A DNA stretch of 64,000 bases from Streptomyces tardus (lineage in GTDB: Bacteria; Actinomycetota; Actinomycetes; Streptomycetales; Streptomycetaceae), in NCBI RefSeq assembly GCF_018101125.2, contig NZ_JAELVF020000001.1:1221594-1285593 (forward strand). Direction: 5' to 3'. The position numbers and the translations under genes are program-made. Every line of letters begins with the position of its first letter. The stretch's first letter is position 1. Below are positions 10,610 to 19,712 of this stretch, piece after piece. The notes beneath the pieces were generated by a model. The model was not told where the DNA came from, made no database searches, and was given only the letters and a program-made list of their open reading frames with translations.

Positions 10610-11445
10610 CCACCGACCGAGACCGCACCGACGACCCCGCCGAGCCGACCGGACTCGCCGAGCCGACCGGCGCCACCGCCACCACCGACCCGGCCGGCCC
10701 GGCGCCGGCCGCTGCACACGTCCCCGACTCCCCCGCCGGGCGCGGGCGTTCGGCGCTGGTCTTCGGCGGCAGCCGGGGCATCGGGCTGGCCACCGCCCGG
10801 ATGCTGGCCGAGCAGGGCCACCGGGTGACCGTGGCCTCGCGCGGCGGCGAGGCGCCCGACGGACTGGCCGCCGTCCGGTGCGATGTGGCCGAACCGGCCG
10901 ACGTCGGCCGCGCGTTCGAGAGCACCGAGCGGCAACAGGGCCCGGTCCAGATCGTGGTCTGCAACGTCGGGGTGCGCGAGGACAACCTCCTCATCCGCTC
11001 CGACGCCGCCGCCTTCCAACGCGTCGTCAACACCAATCTGACCGGCAGTTGGCGCGTCCTGCGCCGGGCCGCCCCCGCTCTCGTGGACAGCGGGTGGGGC
11101 CGGGTGGTGCTGGTCTCCTCGGTCGCCGCGGTGCTCGGCATGGCGGGCCAGACCAACTACGCGGCCTCCAAATCGGCGCTGGTCGGGCTCGGCAGGACGG
11201 TGGCCCGCGAGCTGGGGCCCCATGGAGTGACCTGCAACGTCGTACTGCCCGGCTTCGTGCGCACCGCGCTCACCGAGGATCTGCCCGCGCCACGACGGGC
11301 GCAGATCGTCGACGGGAGTGCACTGGGCCGGGCAGCCGAACCGGAGGAGGTCGCCGCGGTCATCGCCTTCCTCGCCTCCGAGGCGGCCGGCTACGTGACG
11401 GGCGCAGTGGTCCCCGTCGACGGAGGTCTGGCCATGGGCGTATGA
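10606..11445 (+). CDS. Short-chain dehydrogenase/3-ketoacyl-ACP reductase (FabG-like)
   Basis: 279 residues, GTG start. After a Pro/Thr/Ala-rich N-terminal tail of about 45 residues comes the Rossmann motif GGSRGIGLA, then NVGVRED, the catalytic Ser in VVLVSSVAA and the Tyr/Lys pair in NYAASKSALVG near 185. PGFVRT and the C-terminal YVTGAVVPVDGG follow the classical FabG pattern. It reduces a beta-keto thioester with NADPH, consistent with the malonyltransferase and KS-like genes. The long tail is unusual for FabG; an internal start after it is possible but no GTG/ATG with a good ribosome site is evident there. Confidence 0.9.
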   Translation: MTTDRDRTDDPAEPTGLAEPTGATATTDPAGPAPAAAHVPDSPAGRGRSALVFGGSRGIGLATARMLAEQGHRVTVASRGGEAPDGLAAVRCDVAEPADVGRAFESTERQQGPVQIVVCNVGVREDNLLIRSDAAAFQRVVNTNLTGSWRVLRRAAPALVDSGWGRVVLVSSVAAVLGMAGQTNYAASKSALVGLGRTVARELGPHGVTCNVVLPGFVRTALTEDLPAPRRAQIVDGSALGRAAEPEEVAAVIAFLASEAAGYVTGAVVPVDGGLAMGV

Positions 11446-11493
11446 GCACCACCGGTCATCCCGACGTTCCCCGGACCCGCCAACGGAGCCTCC

Positions 11494-13875
11494 ATGCGGA
11501 TTCTACTCGTGGACAACTACGACTCCTACAGCTACAACCTGTTCCAGCTGATCGCCTCGGTCACCGGGGCCGAGCCCAATGTGGTGAGCAACGACGACCC
11601 GGTGCTGCTGCGCCCGGACGTGGCGGGATACGACGCGCTGGTCGTCTCGCCGGGCCCCGGACACCCCGGCGTGCCCGGCGACTTCGGGCATCTGACCGGT
11701 CTGCTGGCCGCTTCCCGGCTGCCGATCCTCGGCGTCTGCCTGGGCCACCAGGGGCTCGCCCTCGCCGGTGAGGCCCGGGTCGAGCAGGCATGGGAACCGC
11801 GGCACGGCTGGCTGAGCCCGGTGCGCCACCGGGGGAGTGAGCTGTTCGCCGGCATCCCGCAGCACTTCACCGGGGTGCGCTACCACTCGCTGGCGGTGCG
11901 CGAGCCGCTGCCGCCGGAGCTGGAGGCCACCGCCTGGGCGGAGGACGGCGTGGTGATGGGGCTGCGGCACCGCCGACTGCCGCGCTGGGGCGTGCAGTTC
12001 CACCCGGAGTCCGCCTGCACCGAGCACGGCGACCGCCTGATAGCCAACTTCGTGCGGCTCGCCCGGTCCCACGCGGTCGCCGGTTCGCCGCGCCCCGCCG
12101 TCTCCCGACCCCGTACGCTCCGCCCGACCGCCCCCGTGTTCCGGAGCGCGCCGGCGGACGCACTCCACCGCACGGGTCCCGCCGACCCGCCGGACGGGCG
12201 AGCGGAACGGGACGGGTCGCCAACACACCGGCAGAACACCGCACTTGAGTCCCCGGACGCCCACACCGCGGCGCCCACGGACCGCGCACCCGAGCGCACT
12301 GCGACGGAGTACCGGCTGCACCACCGGCGGCTGGCCGCCGAACCGGACACCGAGACGGCCTTCCGCGAACTCTTCTCCGCGACCGCGCACGCCTTCTGGC
12401 TCGACAGCTCGCGCGCCGAACGGGGGCGGGCGCGCTTCTCCTTCCTCGGGGACGCCTCCGGGCCGCTGGCCGAGACCGTGCGCTACCGCGCCGGTTCCGG
12501 AACGGTGGCGGTGACCGGCTCCGACGGCGCCACCACCGAGGTGCCGGGCACGGTCTTCGACTATCTCCGCGAGGAGCTGCGCCGCCGCCGCATCCCCACC
12601 CCCGACCTGCCGTTCGACTTCGTCTGCGGCTATGTCGGCTACCTCGGCTACGAGTTGCGAGCCGACTGCGGTTCACCGCTCGCCCGCCCCTCCGCGACGG
12701 ACGACGCCGGCTGGATCTTCGCCGACCGGCTGGTGGCGGTCGACCACGAGCGCGGCGAGACCCACCTGCTCTGCCTCTCCCGGCCCGACACCGCCGACAC
12801 CGCACGGGCCCGGCAGTGGATCGACCGCATCGCGCACAGCCTGCGCGCGCTTCCCCGCACGGAGTCCAGGCCGGTTCAGGCACCGCCCACCGACTCCCCC
12901 GCCCGCTCGGGCGACCGGGGCGCCGACCGCTACCTCGCCGACATCCAGGAGTGCCTGGCGGAGCTGCGCGCCGGCCAGAGCTACGAGGTCTGTCTCACCG
13001 ACCGCCTGAGTCTGCCCGGCGACCCGGACGGGCTGGAGGTCCACAGCAGGCTGCGCCGCATCAACCCGGCGCCGTACGGGGCGTATCTGCGGCTCGGCGA
13101 GCTGGAGGCCGCCTGCTCCTCGCCCGAACGCTTCCTGCGCATCACCGCCGACGGCACCGTGGAGTCCAAGCCCATCAAGGGCACCGCACCCCGGGAAGAG
13201 GACTCCGAGGCGGACGCGAGCGCCCGCCGGGCGCTCGCCGAGGACGCCAAGACCCGCGCCGAGAACCTGATGATCGTCGACCTCCTCCGCAACGACCTCG
13301 GCCGGGTCTGCGAGGTCGGCAGCGTCCATGTGCCCCGGCTGATGCAGGTGGAGTCCTACGCCACGGTGCACCAGCTGGTCTCGACGATCCGCGGCCGGCT
13401 CGGCCCGGCGGCCGATCCGGTCACCTGCGTGCGCGCCTGCTTCCCCGGCGGCTCGATGACCGGGGCGCCCAAGCTGCGCACCATGGAGATCATCGACCGA
13501 CTGGAGGGCCGCCCCCGGGGTCTCTACTCCGGCTCCATCGGCTACTTCGGCCTGGGCGGCGGCGCCGATCTGAACATCGTCATCCGCACCGCGGTCCGCA
13601 CCGGCGGGCGCTGGAGCGTGGGCGCCGGCGGCGCGATCGTGCTCGGTTCCGACCCGTACGCCGAGTTGGAGGAGATGCGGCTCAAGTCCCGCGCACCCGT
13701 GCACGCCGTACTCGCCGCCGCGCGCGCCGGTGCCGCGGGGCGCGAGCCGGCCGGAGGCGCGTCGGAGCGCGAGCCGGCCCGGCAGGAGTTCACCCCGCGC
13801 GGAGGGCCCGGGGCCCCCGGTGCGGGGCCACCCACAAACGTGTCCGCTCCCGTCCCGGCACAGCACCGGATGTGA
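11494..13875 (+). CDS. Fused aminodeoxychorismate synthase (PabA-PabB)
   Basis: 793 residues. The N-terminal glutamine amidotransferase (1-195) has DNYDSYSYNL, the nucleophile motif GVCLGHQ near 80 and FHPES near 168. After a Pro/Arg/Thr-rich linker comes the chorismate-binding domain (about 270-765) with PIKGT near 559, AENLMIVDLLRND, GSMTGAPK and YSGSIGYFG. The Lys of PIKGT, where anthranilate synthases have PIAGT, marks 4-amino-4-deoxychorismate synthases. It converts chorismate and glutamine to ADC. No ADC lyase (PabC) or PapB/PapC homologue is in this window, so whether the locus uses 4-aminobenzoate or another ADC product is open. Such fusions are frequent in clusters that make PABA- or aminophenyl-derived units. 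Confidence 0.93.
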   Translation: MRILLVDNYDSYSYNLFQLIASVTGAEPNVVSNDDPVLLRPDVAGYDALVVSPGPGHPGVPGDFGHLTGLLAASRLPILGVCLGHQGLALAGEARVEQAWEPRHGWLSPVRHRGSELFAGIPQHFTGVRYHSLAVREPLPPELEATAWAEDGVVMGLRHRRLPRWGVQFHPESACTEHGDRLIANFVRLARSHAVAGSPRPAVSRPRTLRPTAPVFRSAPADALHRTGPADPPDGRAERDGSPTHRQNTALESPDAHTAAPTDRAPERTATEYRLHHRRLAAEPDTETAFRELFSATAHAFWLDSSRAERGRARFSFLGDASGPLAETVRYRAGSGTVAVTGSDGATTEVPGTVFDYLREELRRRRIPTPDLPFDFVCGYVGYLGYELRADCGSPLARPSATDDAGWIFADRLVAVDHERGETHLLCLSRPDTADTARARQWIDRIAHSLRALPRTESRPVQAPPTDSPARSGDRGADRYLADIQECLAELRAGQSYEVCLTDRLSLPGDPDGLEVHSRLRRINPAPYGAYLRLGELEAACSSPERFLRITADGTVESKPIKGTAPREEDSEADASARRALAEDAKTRAENLMIVDLLRNDLGRVCEVGSVHVPRLMQVESYATVHQLVSTIRGRLGPAADPVTCVRACFPGGSMTGAPKLRTMEIIDRLEGRPRGLYSGSIGYFGLGGGADLNIVIRTAVRTGGRWSVGAGGAIVLGSDPYAELEEMRLKSRAPVHAVLAAARAGAAGREPAGGASEREPARQEFTPRGGPGAPGAGPPTNVSAPVPAQHRM

Positions 13876-13984
13876 ACCGGCCCGAGGGAGCCGCGGCACC
13901 CGTCCCTCCCGGACGGTCCCTCAGCGCGGTGGCGACACCGCGGTCAGCACACCTCACCACCCACGGAACGAAGGAAGACCTCTC

Positions 13985-14170
13985 ATGATCGAAAGCCGTC
14001 TGCTCGACATCCTCGCCTGCCCCGTCTGCAAGACCCGGCTGGGCGCCGACGCCTCGGGCGCCTCGATGACCTGCACCGACGCCGAGTGCGGTCGCACCTA
14101 CCGAGTGGTCGACGGCATACCGCTGCTGCTGGTCAGCGACGAACTCGAAGCCACCTCGCTGGCCGGCTGA
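13985..14170 (+). CDS. Trm112-family zinc-binding peptide
   Basis: 61 residues preceded by GAAGGAAGA. LLDILACPVCKTRL and the later TCTDAECGRTYRV provide two Cys pairs for one zinc ion, and YRVVDGIPLLL is the Trm112/YcaR C-terminal signature. In eukaryotes and archaea Trm112 is an obligatory partner and activator of methyltransferases; bacterial homologues appear beside nucleotide-sugar, LPS or natural-product genes with unclear roles. Two SAM methyltransferases lie in this locus (1750 and 21468), which makes a chaperone/activator role conceivable but unproven. Confidence 0.82.
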   Translation: MIESRLLDILACPVCKTRLGADASGASMTCTDAECGRTYRVVDGIPLLLVSDELEATSLAG

Positions 14171-14196
14171 GACCGGTCCCGGGGAACTGAGCACTG

Positions 14197-15732
14197 ATGT
14201 CGACACCGGCGGGCGAGGGCGAGGACAGCGTGACAACGGGGGACACCGCGCAGAAGGACGGGCGCACCCGGAATCGGCACCCACGGGGGCTGCTCATCCT
14301 GTGGAACGTCGAGATGTGGGAGCGGTTCAGCTTCTACGGGATGCGGGCGATCCTCGTCCTCTTCCTCGCCGCGCCGGAGGACCAGGGCGGGCTCGGGCTC
14401 GCCCCGCACATCGCCGCGGCGATCTTCGGCATCTACGGCGCACTGGTCAACCTCCTGGCGCTGCCCGGCGGTTGGCTGGCGGACCGGCTCTGGGGCTCGT
14501 ACCGGGCGGTGCTGTGGGGCGGTGTGGTGATCACCGCGGGACACTGCACCCTCGCCGTCCCGGCGGGTTCCGGGGCCACCTATCTCGGGCTGCTGCTGGT
14601 CGCCGCCGGCACCGGCATGCTCAAGCCCAGCATCTCCACCATGGTGGGCAGGCTCTACGACCATGAGCAGGACGCCGCCGAACGGGACGCCTCCCGCCGC
14701 GACGCCGGCTTCTCGCTCTTCTACATGGGCATCAGCGTCGGCGCCTTCGCCGCACCGCTGATCACCGGCTACCTCGGCGAACGGATCGACTGGCACGCCG
14801 GGTTCGGCGCCGCAGCGGTCGGCATGCTCATCGGTCTGCTGGTCTGCCTGCGCGGCGGACGGCGACTGCCGGCGGTCACCCGCGAACGGGTGCGCACCGC
14901 GAAGCCCGCCGAACTGCGCCGGATGCTGAGCCTGTGCACGGCGGCGGTCGCCTTCGTCGTCCTGCTCTGCCTGGGCCTGGTGGCGCTGTGGGGGATGTCG
15001 TTCACCAAGGGCATCATCCAGGCCGTCACGGCTCTGACCGTGCTGATCCCGGTGATCTACTTCGTCACCATGTTCCGCACGGCGGGGCTGGACCAGGTCG
15101 ACCGCAGCCGGCTGCGGGCGTACATCTGGATCTTCCTGGCGGCCAGCATGTTCTGGATGATCGCCGAGCAGGGCGGCTCGCTGGTCAGCCTGTTCGCCCG
15201 CGACCACGTGGACCGCGACCTCTTCGGCTGGGAGTTCCCCACCAGCTGGTTCCAGTCGCTCGGCCCGTTCTACAGCATCCTGCTGGCGGGCGCCTTCGCG
15301 GCGCTGTGGATACGGATGGGCACCCGACAGCCCAGCACCGCGGCCAAGTTCGCCATCGGGCTCGGCGGTCTGGGCGTGGCGACGCTCATCATGGCCGGGG
15401 CCGGCATGGCGGCGGCGGGCGGCGAGCGCGTCTCCCCGATGTGGCTGCTGGTGGCGTTCCTGGTGCAGATCATGGCCGAGATGTGTCTGAGCCCCACCGG
15501 ACTCAGCGTCACGACCCGACTGGCACCGCCCCGGTTCGCCAACCAGCTGATGAGCCTGTGGTTCCTCTCGGTGGCGATGGGCAGCGCGCTCAGCTCCCAG
15601 GTGGTGCAGCTGGGCACCGTCTGGTCGCCCGGCACCTACTTCGCCGTCCTCGGCTGCGCGGCGCTGGCCTGTGCGGGGGCGGTCGCCGTCTCCCGCAAGC
15701 ACCTCAGCAGGCTGATGCGCGGCGTCAACTGA
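14197..15732 (+). CDS. POT-family proton-coupled peptide/small-molecule transporter
   Basis: 511 residues with about twelve to fourteen hydrophobic segments. The family signature ExxERFxYYG appears as EMWERFSFYGMR close to the first membrane helix. GTGMLKPSISTMVGRLYD matches the second POT motif. Members import di- and tripeptides with protons; in biosynthetic loci some homologues export or import peptide-like products. The gene ends 13 bases before a strong bidirectional terminator, so it closes the left-hand + strand operon. Confidence 0.92.
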   Translation: MSTPAGEGEDSVTTGDTAQKDGRTRNRHPRGLLILWNVEMWERFSFYGMRAILVLFLAAPEDQGGLGLAPHIAAAIFGIYGALVNLLALPGGWLADRLWGSYRAVLWGGVVITAGHCTLAVPAGSGATYLGLLLVAAGTGMLKPSISTMVGRLYDHEQDAAERDASRRDAGFSLFYMGISVGAFAAPLITGYLGERIDWHAGFGAAAVGMLIGLLVCLRGGRRLPAVTRERVRTAKPAELRRMLSLCTAAVAFVVLLCLGLVALWGMSFTKGIIQAVTALTVLIPVIYFVTMFRTAGLDQVDRSRLRAYIWIFLAASMFWMIAEQGGSLVSLFARDHVDRDLFGWEFPTSWFQSLGPFYSILLAGAFAALWIRMGTRQPSTAAKFAIGLGGLGVATLIMAGAGMAAAGGERVSPMWLLVAFLVQIMAEMCLSPTGLSVTTRLAPPRFANQLMSLWFLSVAMGSALSSQVVQLGTVWSPGTYFAVLGCAALACAGAVAVSRKHLSRLMRGVN

Positions 15733-15744
15733 CCCTGCGGCGCG

Positions 15745-15792
15745 GACACGGGGAGGGGCGGCGGCCGGTCGGCCGCCGCCCCTCCCCGTGTC
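15745..15792. terminator. Bidirectional transcription terminator (22-bp perfect stem)
   Basis: A perfect 22-base inverted repeat (15745-15766 with 15771-15792) with loop GGTC. It lies between convergent genes (the POT transporter ending at 15732 and the ABC exporter ending at 15874) and can serve both directions. No T-tract follows, which is usual for Streptomyces. Confidence 0.88.
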
Positions 15793-15873
15793 AGGCGGCT
15801 CGGTGTTCGGCGGTCCGATGCCCGGGCGGACGCGGGCCCGCGGGACTGTGACCCGCGACCCGCGACCCGCGGC

Positions 15874-17697
15874 TCAGGCCCGGCCGGCGGCCTCCGCCGT
15901 GCCCGCCGTGCCCGCCGTGCCCGCGGCTCCCGTCGTCGCCGACTGCCAGGCGGCGTAGAGCTCCGCGTACCGGCCTGGGCGGGCGGACAGCTCCTCGTGC
16001 GTGCCCTGCTGGACGATGCGGCCGGCGTCGAAGACCAGCACCCGGTCGGCCGCCTCCGCGGTGGAGAGCCGGTGCGCCACCGAGACCGCGGTACGGCCCC
16101 GGGTGGCGGTCTCCAGGGCGCGCTGGAGGCGCTGTTCGGTCGCCGGGTCGACGGCCGAGGTCGCCTCGTCCAGTACGAGCAGGTCGGGGTCGGCGAGGTA
16201 TGCGCGGGCCAGCGCCACCAGTTGCCGTTCGCCGGCCGACAGCGCCTCGCCGCGCGGCCCGGCCGGGGTCTCCAGCCCGCCGGGGAGCGACTCGGCCCAG
16301 CCGGTGAGCCCGAGGTCGGCGAGCGCGGCACGGACCTCGTCGTCACCGACGTCGGCGCGGCCGTACCGGATGTTCTCGCCGACCGTGGTGTTGAAGAGGA
16401 AACCGTCCTGAGGCACCATCACCACCCGGCGTCGCAGCGACTCCAGCGGCACGTCCGTCAGCGGCACTCCGCCGAGGAGGACCCGTCCCGAGGACGGGTC
16501 GGCCAGCCGGGTCAGCAGTTTGACGAAGGTCGACTTGCCGGATCCGGTCTCGCCGACGACGGCGACCCGGCTGCGCGGGGCGATCTCCACCGAGACGCCG
16601 TGCAGCACCCGCCCGCCGTCGGGGTAGGCGTACTCCACCTCCTCGAAGCCGACGCCCACCGGGCCCGGCTCCAGCTCAACACCCTTCTCGCCCGGGTCCT
16701 CGACCTCGCGCGGCGCCTCGATGACGGCGAGCGTGCGGCGCAGCCCGGCGAGCGCGTTCTGGAGCTCGTTGAGCACCTCGGTGCTCATCTGCGCCGGGCC
16801 GATGAAGAGCGTCACCAGAAAGAGGAAAGCGACCAACTCCCCCGCTGTCATGTGGCCGTTGATGCCCAGCACGACGCCGAAGCTCACCACCGCACCGATG
16901 GCCAGTGCCGCGGCGATCTCCCCGCTGGAGAGAGTGACGGCCACCAGTCGCTGCGCCCTGCCCTGCGCCCTGCGGTGGTCCTCCACCGCGGTGTCGATGC
17001 GCCCGCCGATCAGACCCGAGGCGTTGTGCGCACGGATCACCGCGGCGCCGGCGACGGCCTCGCCGGTGGTGGCGAGCATCGCGCCCGCACGGGTGCGGAC
17101 GTCGGCGTAGCGGAAGGAGAGACGGTGCTGGAGCCGCGGCAGGATCAGCGCGAGCGGCAGGAAGACCGCCCACACGGTCAGGGCCAGCGCCCAGGAGTAG
17201 GCGAACATCACCGCGCTGCCCACCAGCAGTTGGCAGCCGCTGACCAGCAGCATCCCGCCGAACTGGAGAAAGATGCTGAACTGGTCCACGTCGCCGGTGA
17301 CCCGGGCGACCAGATCACCGCGCTGTTCGCCGCCGAGGGCGGGCGCGGACAGGTCGTGCACCCGTCGGAACGCCTTCTTGCGCATCTCCGCGAGCGCCGT
17401 CTCCACCTCCCGGTAGAGCCGGTGGTTCATCCGGTAGGTGATCCACGCCGTGCAGAACACCGCCACCGCGCAGATGCCGACCGAACCGAGCACGAAGCCC
17501 GTGCGCGGCCCCTCCTCGGACTGGATTCCGGTGTCGAGCGTCACCTGCACCGCGATCGGCACCACCACCCGGCCCGCGGCGGCGACCACCGCGAGCAGCA
17601 GGACGACGAGCAGGCCGCGCCGCAGCGTCGGCGAGGTGGCGAACAGCCGCTTCAGCGTGCCGGTCGCGCTGTGGTGGGAGCCCCCGATACGGCTCAT
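15874..17697 (-). CDS. ABC exporter half-transporter (TMD-NBD), subunit B
   Basis: 607 residues: six membrane helices in the first 320 residues, then an ATPase with Walker A GETGSGKST near 382, Q-loop VPQDGFLF, signature LSAGERQLVALARAYL near 482, Walker B LLVLDEATSAVD and the H-loop VAHRLST. It starts inside the end of the upstream half-transporter (four-base overlap, ATGA), so the two probably form a heterodimeric exporter. The signature reads LSAGE rather than LSGGQ, while the partner has LSGGQ; degenerate-site asymmetry is common in heterodimeric exporters. A short repeated Ala/Gly/Thr tail follows the NBD. Likely job: export of the locus product. Confidence 0.92.
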   Translation of the reverse strand: MSRIGGSHHSATGTLKRLFATSPTLRRGLLVVLLLAVVAAAGRVVVPIAVQVTLDTGIQSEEGPRTGFVLGSVGICAVAVFCTAWITYRMNHRLYREVETALAEMRKKAFRRVHDLSAPALGGEQRGDLVARVTGDVDQFSIFLQFGGMLLVSGCQLLVGSAVMFAYSWALALTVWAVFLPLALILPRLQHRLSFRYADVRTRAGAMLATTGEAVAGAAVIRAHNASGLIGGRIDTAVEDHRRAQGRAQRLVAVTLSSGEIAAALAIGAVVSFGVVLGINGHMTAGELVAFLFLVTLFIGPAQMSTEVLNELQNALAGLRRTLAVIEAPREVEDPGEKGVELEPGPVGVGFEEVEYAYPDGGRVLHGVSVEIAPRSRVAVVGETGSGKSTFVKLLTRLADPSSGRVLLGGVPLTDVPLESLRRRVVMVPQDGFLFNTTVGENIRYGRADVGDDEVRAALADLGLTGWAESLPGGLETPAGPRGEALSAGERQLVALARAYLADPDLLVLDEATSAVDPATEQRLQRALETATRGRTAVSVAHRLSTAEAADRVLVFDAGRIVQQGTHEELSARPGRYAELYAAWQSATTGAAGTAGTAGTAEAAGRA

Positions 17698-19550
17698 GCG
17701 GTCCGTCCCTCCTCGGCTTCTGCGGGGGACGCGCCGACCGCCGCGTCCCCCTGGCTTCCGTCGTCCTCGGCGCCGTCACCGGCCCGGTGGCCGTTCTGCT
17801 CGCCCTCGTAGGCGGTGACCAGGGAGCGGTACCCGGTGCAGCGGGCGAGGAGCTCGGCGTGCGAGCCGGCGTCCGCGACCCGGCCGCGGTCCACGTAGAC
17901 GATGTGGTCGGCGAGCGCGATGGTCGCCTTGCGGTAGGCCACCACCACGACGGTGGAGGGCAGTTGGGAGGTGCGCAGCCGGTTGAGGATGCGGCTCTCC
18001 ACCTCGGGGTCGACGCTCGACGTGGCGTCGTCGAGCACCAGCAGTCGCGGTCGGCGCACCAACGCCCGGGCCAGCGCGATGCGTTGGCGCTGGCCGCCGG
18101 AGAGGGTGGCGCCGCGTTCACCGACCCCGGCGTCGAGCCCCTCCGGCAACTCGCGCACCACCTGGGCCACATCGGCCGCCTCCAGCGCCTCCCAGACCGC
18201 CGCGTCGTCCCGCTCCAGGCCGAGCAGGACGTTGCCGCGGACGGTGTCGTCGAAGAGCAGCGCCTCCTGCGGGACGAAGGCCACCGCGGACGCCACCTCA
18301 CCCGAACGCATCTGCCGCGCGTTCATCCCGTCCATCAGCACCTCGCCGCGGTCCGGGTCGATCAGCCGCACCATCAGCGCCGCCAGGGTGGACTTGCCCG
18401 AGCCGGTCGGCCCCACCACGGCCACCGTGCTGCCCGCGCCGGTGCTGAGCGTCACATCGCGCAGCACATCGCTGCCGTTGTACGCGTAACTCACCCCGCG
18501 GGCATCGAGGTTGAGCGGGCCGGGGTCGGTCAGCCGCAGCTCGCCGCTGGGCATGTCGCCCTCGGCGTCCAGCACGGCACGCACCCGCTCCCAACCGACC
18601 GCCGAACGCGGCAGTTCCGCGAGCACCCAGCCGAAGGCCCGTACCGGGAAGGCGATCATCGTGAACAGATAGGCCACCTGCACCAGTTCGGCGACGCCGA
18701 TCGCCCCGGAGGCCATCCGGCTGGTGCCGACCGCCAGGACGGTCAGGATGCCGAGGTTGGGCAGCGCGTCCAGCAGCGGGTCGAAGCGCCCCCGCATCCG
18801 ACCGACCGCCACGTTGGCGTCCCGCAGCGCCTCGGCCCGCTCCGCCATCCGCGCGGACTCGTGCGCCTCCAGGCCCAGGGTCTTCACCACCACGGCGCCG
18901 TCGAAGCTCTCGTGCGCGATGTCGGCCACCTCGGCGCGCAGGCTCTGAGCACGCGCCGCCAGCGGGGAGAGTCTGCGCTGGTAGAAGACGTTGAGCAGGC
19001 CGATGGCGGGGAAGAGCGCGATACTCACCAGCGCCAGCACCGGATCGACCAGGATCAGCGAACCGATGGCCGAGACCAGCATGATCACCACGCCGAGCGC
19101 CGTCGGCAGCGGGATGATCGGCGCCCACACAGCCTCGACGTCGGAGTTGACCGTCGACAACAGCCGTCCTGCGGAGTGGCGTTGGTGCCACGACAGCGGC
19201 AACTGGAGGTAGCGGTGGGCGACTCGGCGCCGGTAGGTGGACTGGAGCCGGAACTGCATCAGCCCGGCGCCCACCCGGCGTCCGATCACTCCCACCACCC
19301 GCAGCATCGCGACCGCGAAGATGGCGGCGCCCGCCGCCGCGAGGGCGGCGTGCGAGGTCTCCCCGCTCTCGAACGCCGGCAGGATCACCCGGTCGGTGAT
19401 CCTGCCCAGCACCCAGGAGGTGGCGACAGGGGCGACGCCGTACAGGGCGCTGGCCGCGAGTGCCGCGCCGAAGATCCAGGGCTCCTCCCGCACGGCGGCC
19501 GTGAGAACGGGCAGGCCCTTACGGCGTGAGGGCCCGTCGGCTTCGGACAC
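17694..19550 (-). CDS. ABC exporter half-transporter (TMD-NBD), subunit A
   Basis: 618 residues. I place the start at a GTG at 19550, which follows GGAAGGAAGGA at correct spacing; a longer version from 19580 is less likely. Six predicted helices precede an NBD with Walker A GPTGSGKST near 380, signature LSGGQRQRIALARAL near 480 and Walker B LLVLDDATSSVDPE, where the catalytic Glu after Walker B is Asp. This suggests that one composite ATP site is degenerate, as in TM287/288-type heterodimers. The pair belongs to the drug/peptide exporter class and follows a long hairpin, so it probably has its own promoter. Confidence 0.9.
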   Translation of the reverse strand: MSEADGPSRRKGLPVLTAAVREEPWIFGAALAASALYGVAPVATSWVLGRITDRVILPAFESGETSHAALAAAGAAIFAVAMLRVVGVIGRRVGAGLMQFRLQSTYRRRVAHRYLQLPLSWHQRHSAGRLLSTVNSDVEAVWAPIIPLPTALGVVIMLVSAIGSLILVDPVLALVSIALFPAIGLLNVFYQRRLSPLAARAQSLRAEVADIAHESFDGAVVVKTLGLEAHESARMAERAEALRDANVAVGRMRGRFDPLLDALPNLGILTVLAVGTSRMASGAIGVAELVQVAYLFTMIAFPVRAFGWVLAELPRSAVGWERVRAVLDAEGDMPSGELRLTDPGPLNLDARGVSYAYNGSDVLRDVTLSTGAGSTVAVVGPTGSGKSTLAALMVRLIDPDRGEVLMDGMNARQMRSGEVASAVAFVPQEALLFDDTVRGNVLLGLERDDAAVWEALEAADVAQVVRELPEGLDAGVGERGATLSGGQRQRIALARALVRRPRLLVLDDATSSVDPEVESRILNRLRTSQLPSTVVVVAYRKATIALADHIVYVDRGRVADAGSHAELLARCTGYRSLVTAYEGEQNGHRAGDGAEDDGSQGDAAVGASPAEAEEGRTA

Positions 19551-19587
19551 GGATGTCCTTCCTTCCTGCGAGACGCACACGGCCGTA

Positions 19588-19674
19588 CCCGCCCACCGCC
19601 CCTGCGCGGGAGACGCGGGAACGCGGGGCGCGAGGGCGCGTTCCCGCGTCTCCCGCGCAGGGGCGGTGGGCGGG
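19588..19674. terminator. Exceptionally long perfect inverted repeat (38-bp stem), probable terminator
   Basis: Left arm 19588-19625 and right arm 19637-19674 are exact reverse complements over 38 bases, with an 11-base loop. It lies between the stop of the aldo/keto reductase (19713) and the start of the ABC exporter (19550), both on the - strand, where a terminator between transcription units would be. The length and perfection exceed normal factor-independent terminators, so a recombination or mobile-element remnant is also possible. Confidence 0.85.
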
Positions 19675-19712
19675 GAGTGCGGCTGCGGCGGAGTGCGCCG
19701 GGGGCGGAGGTG

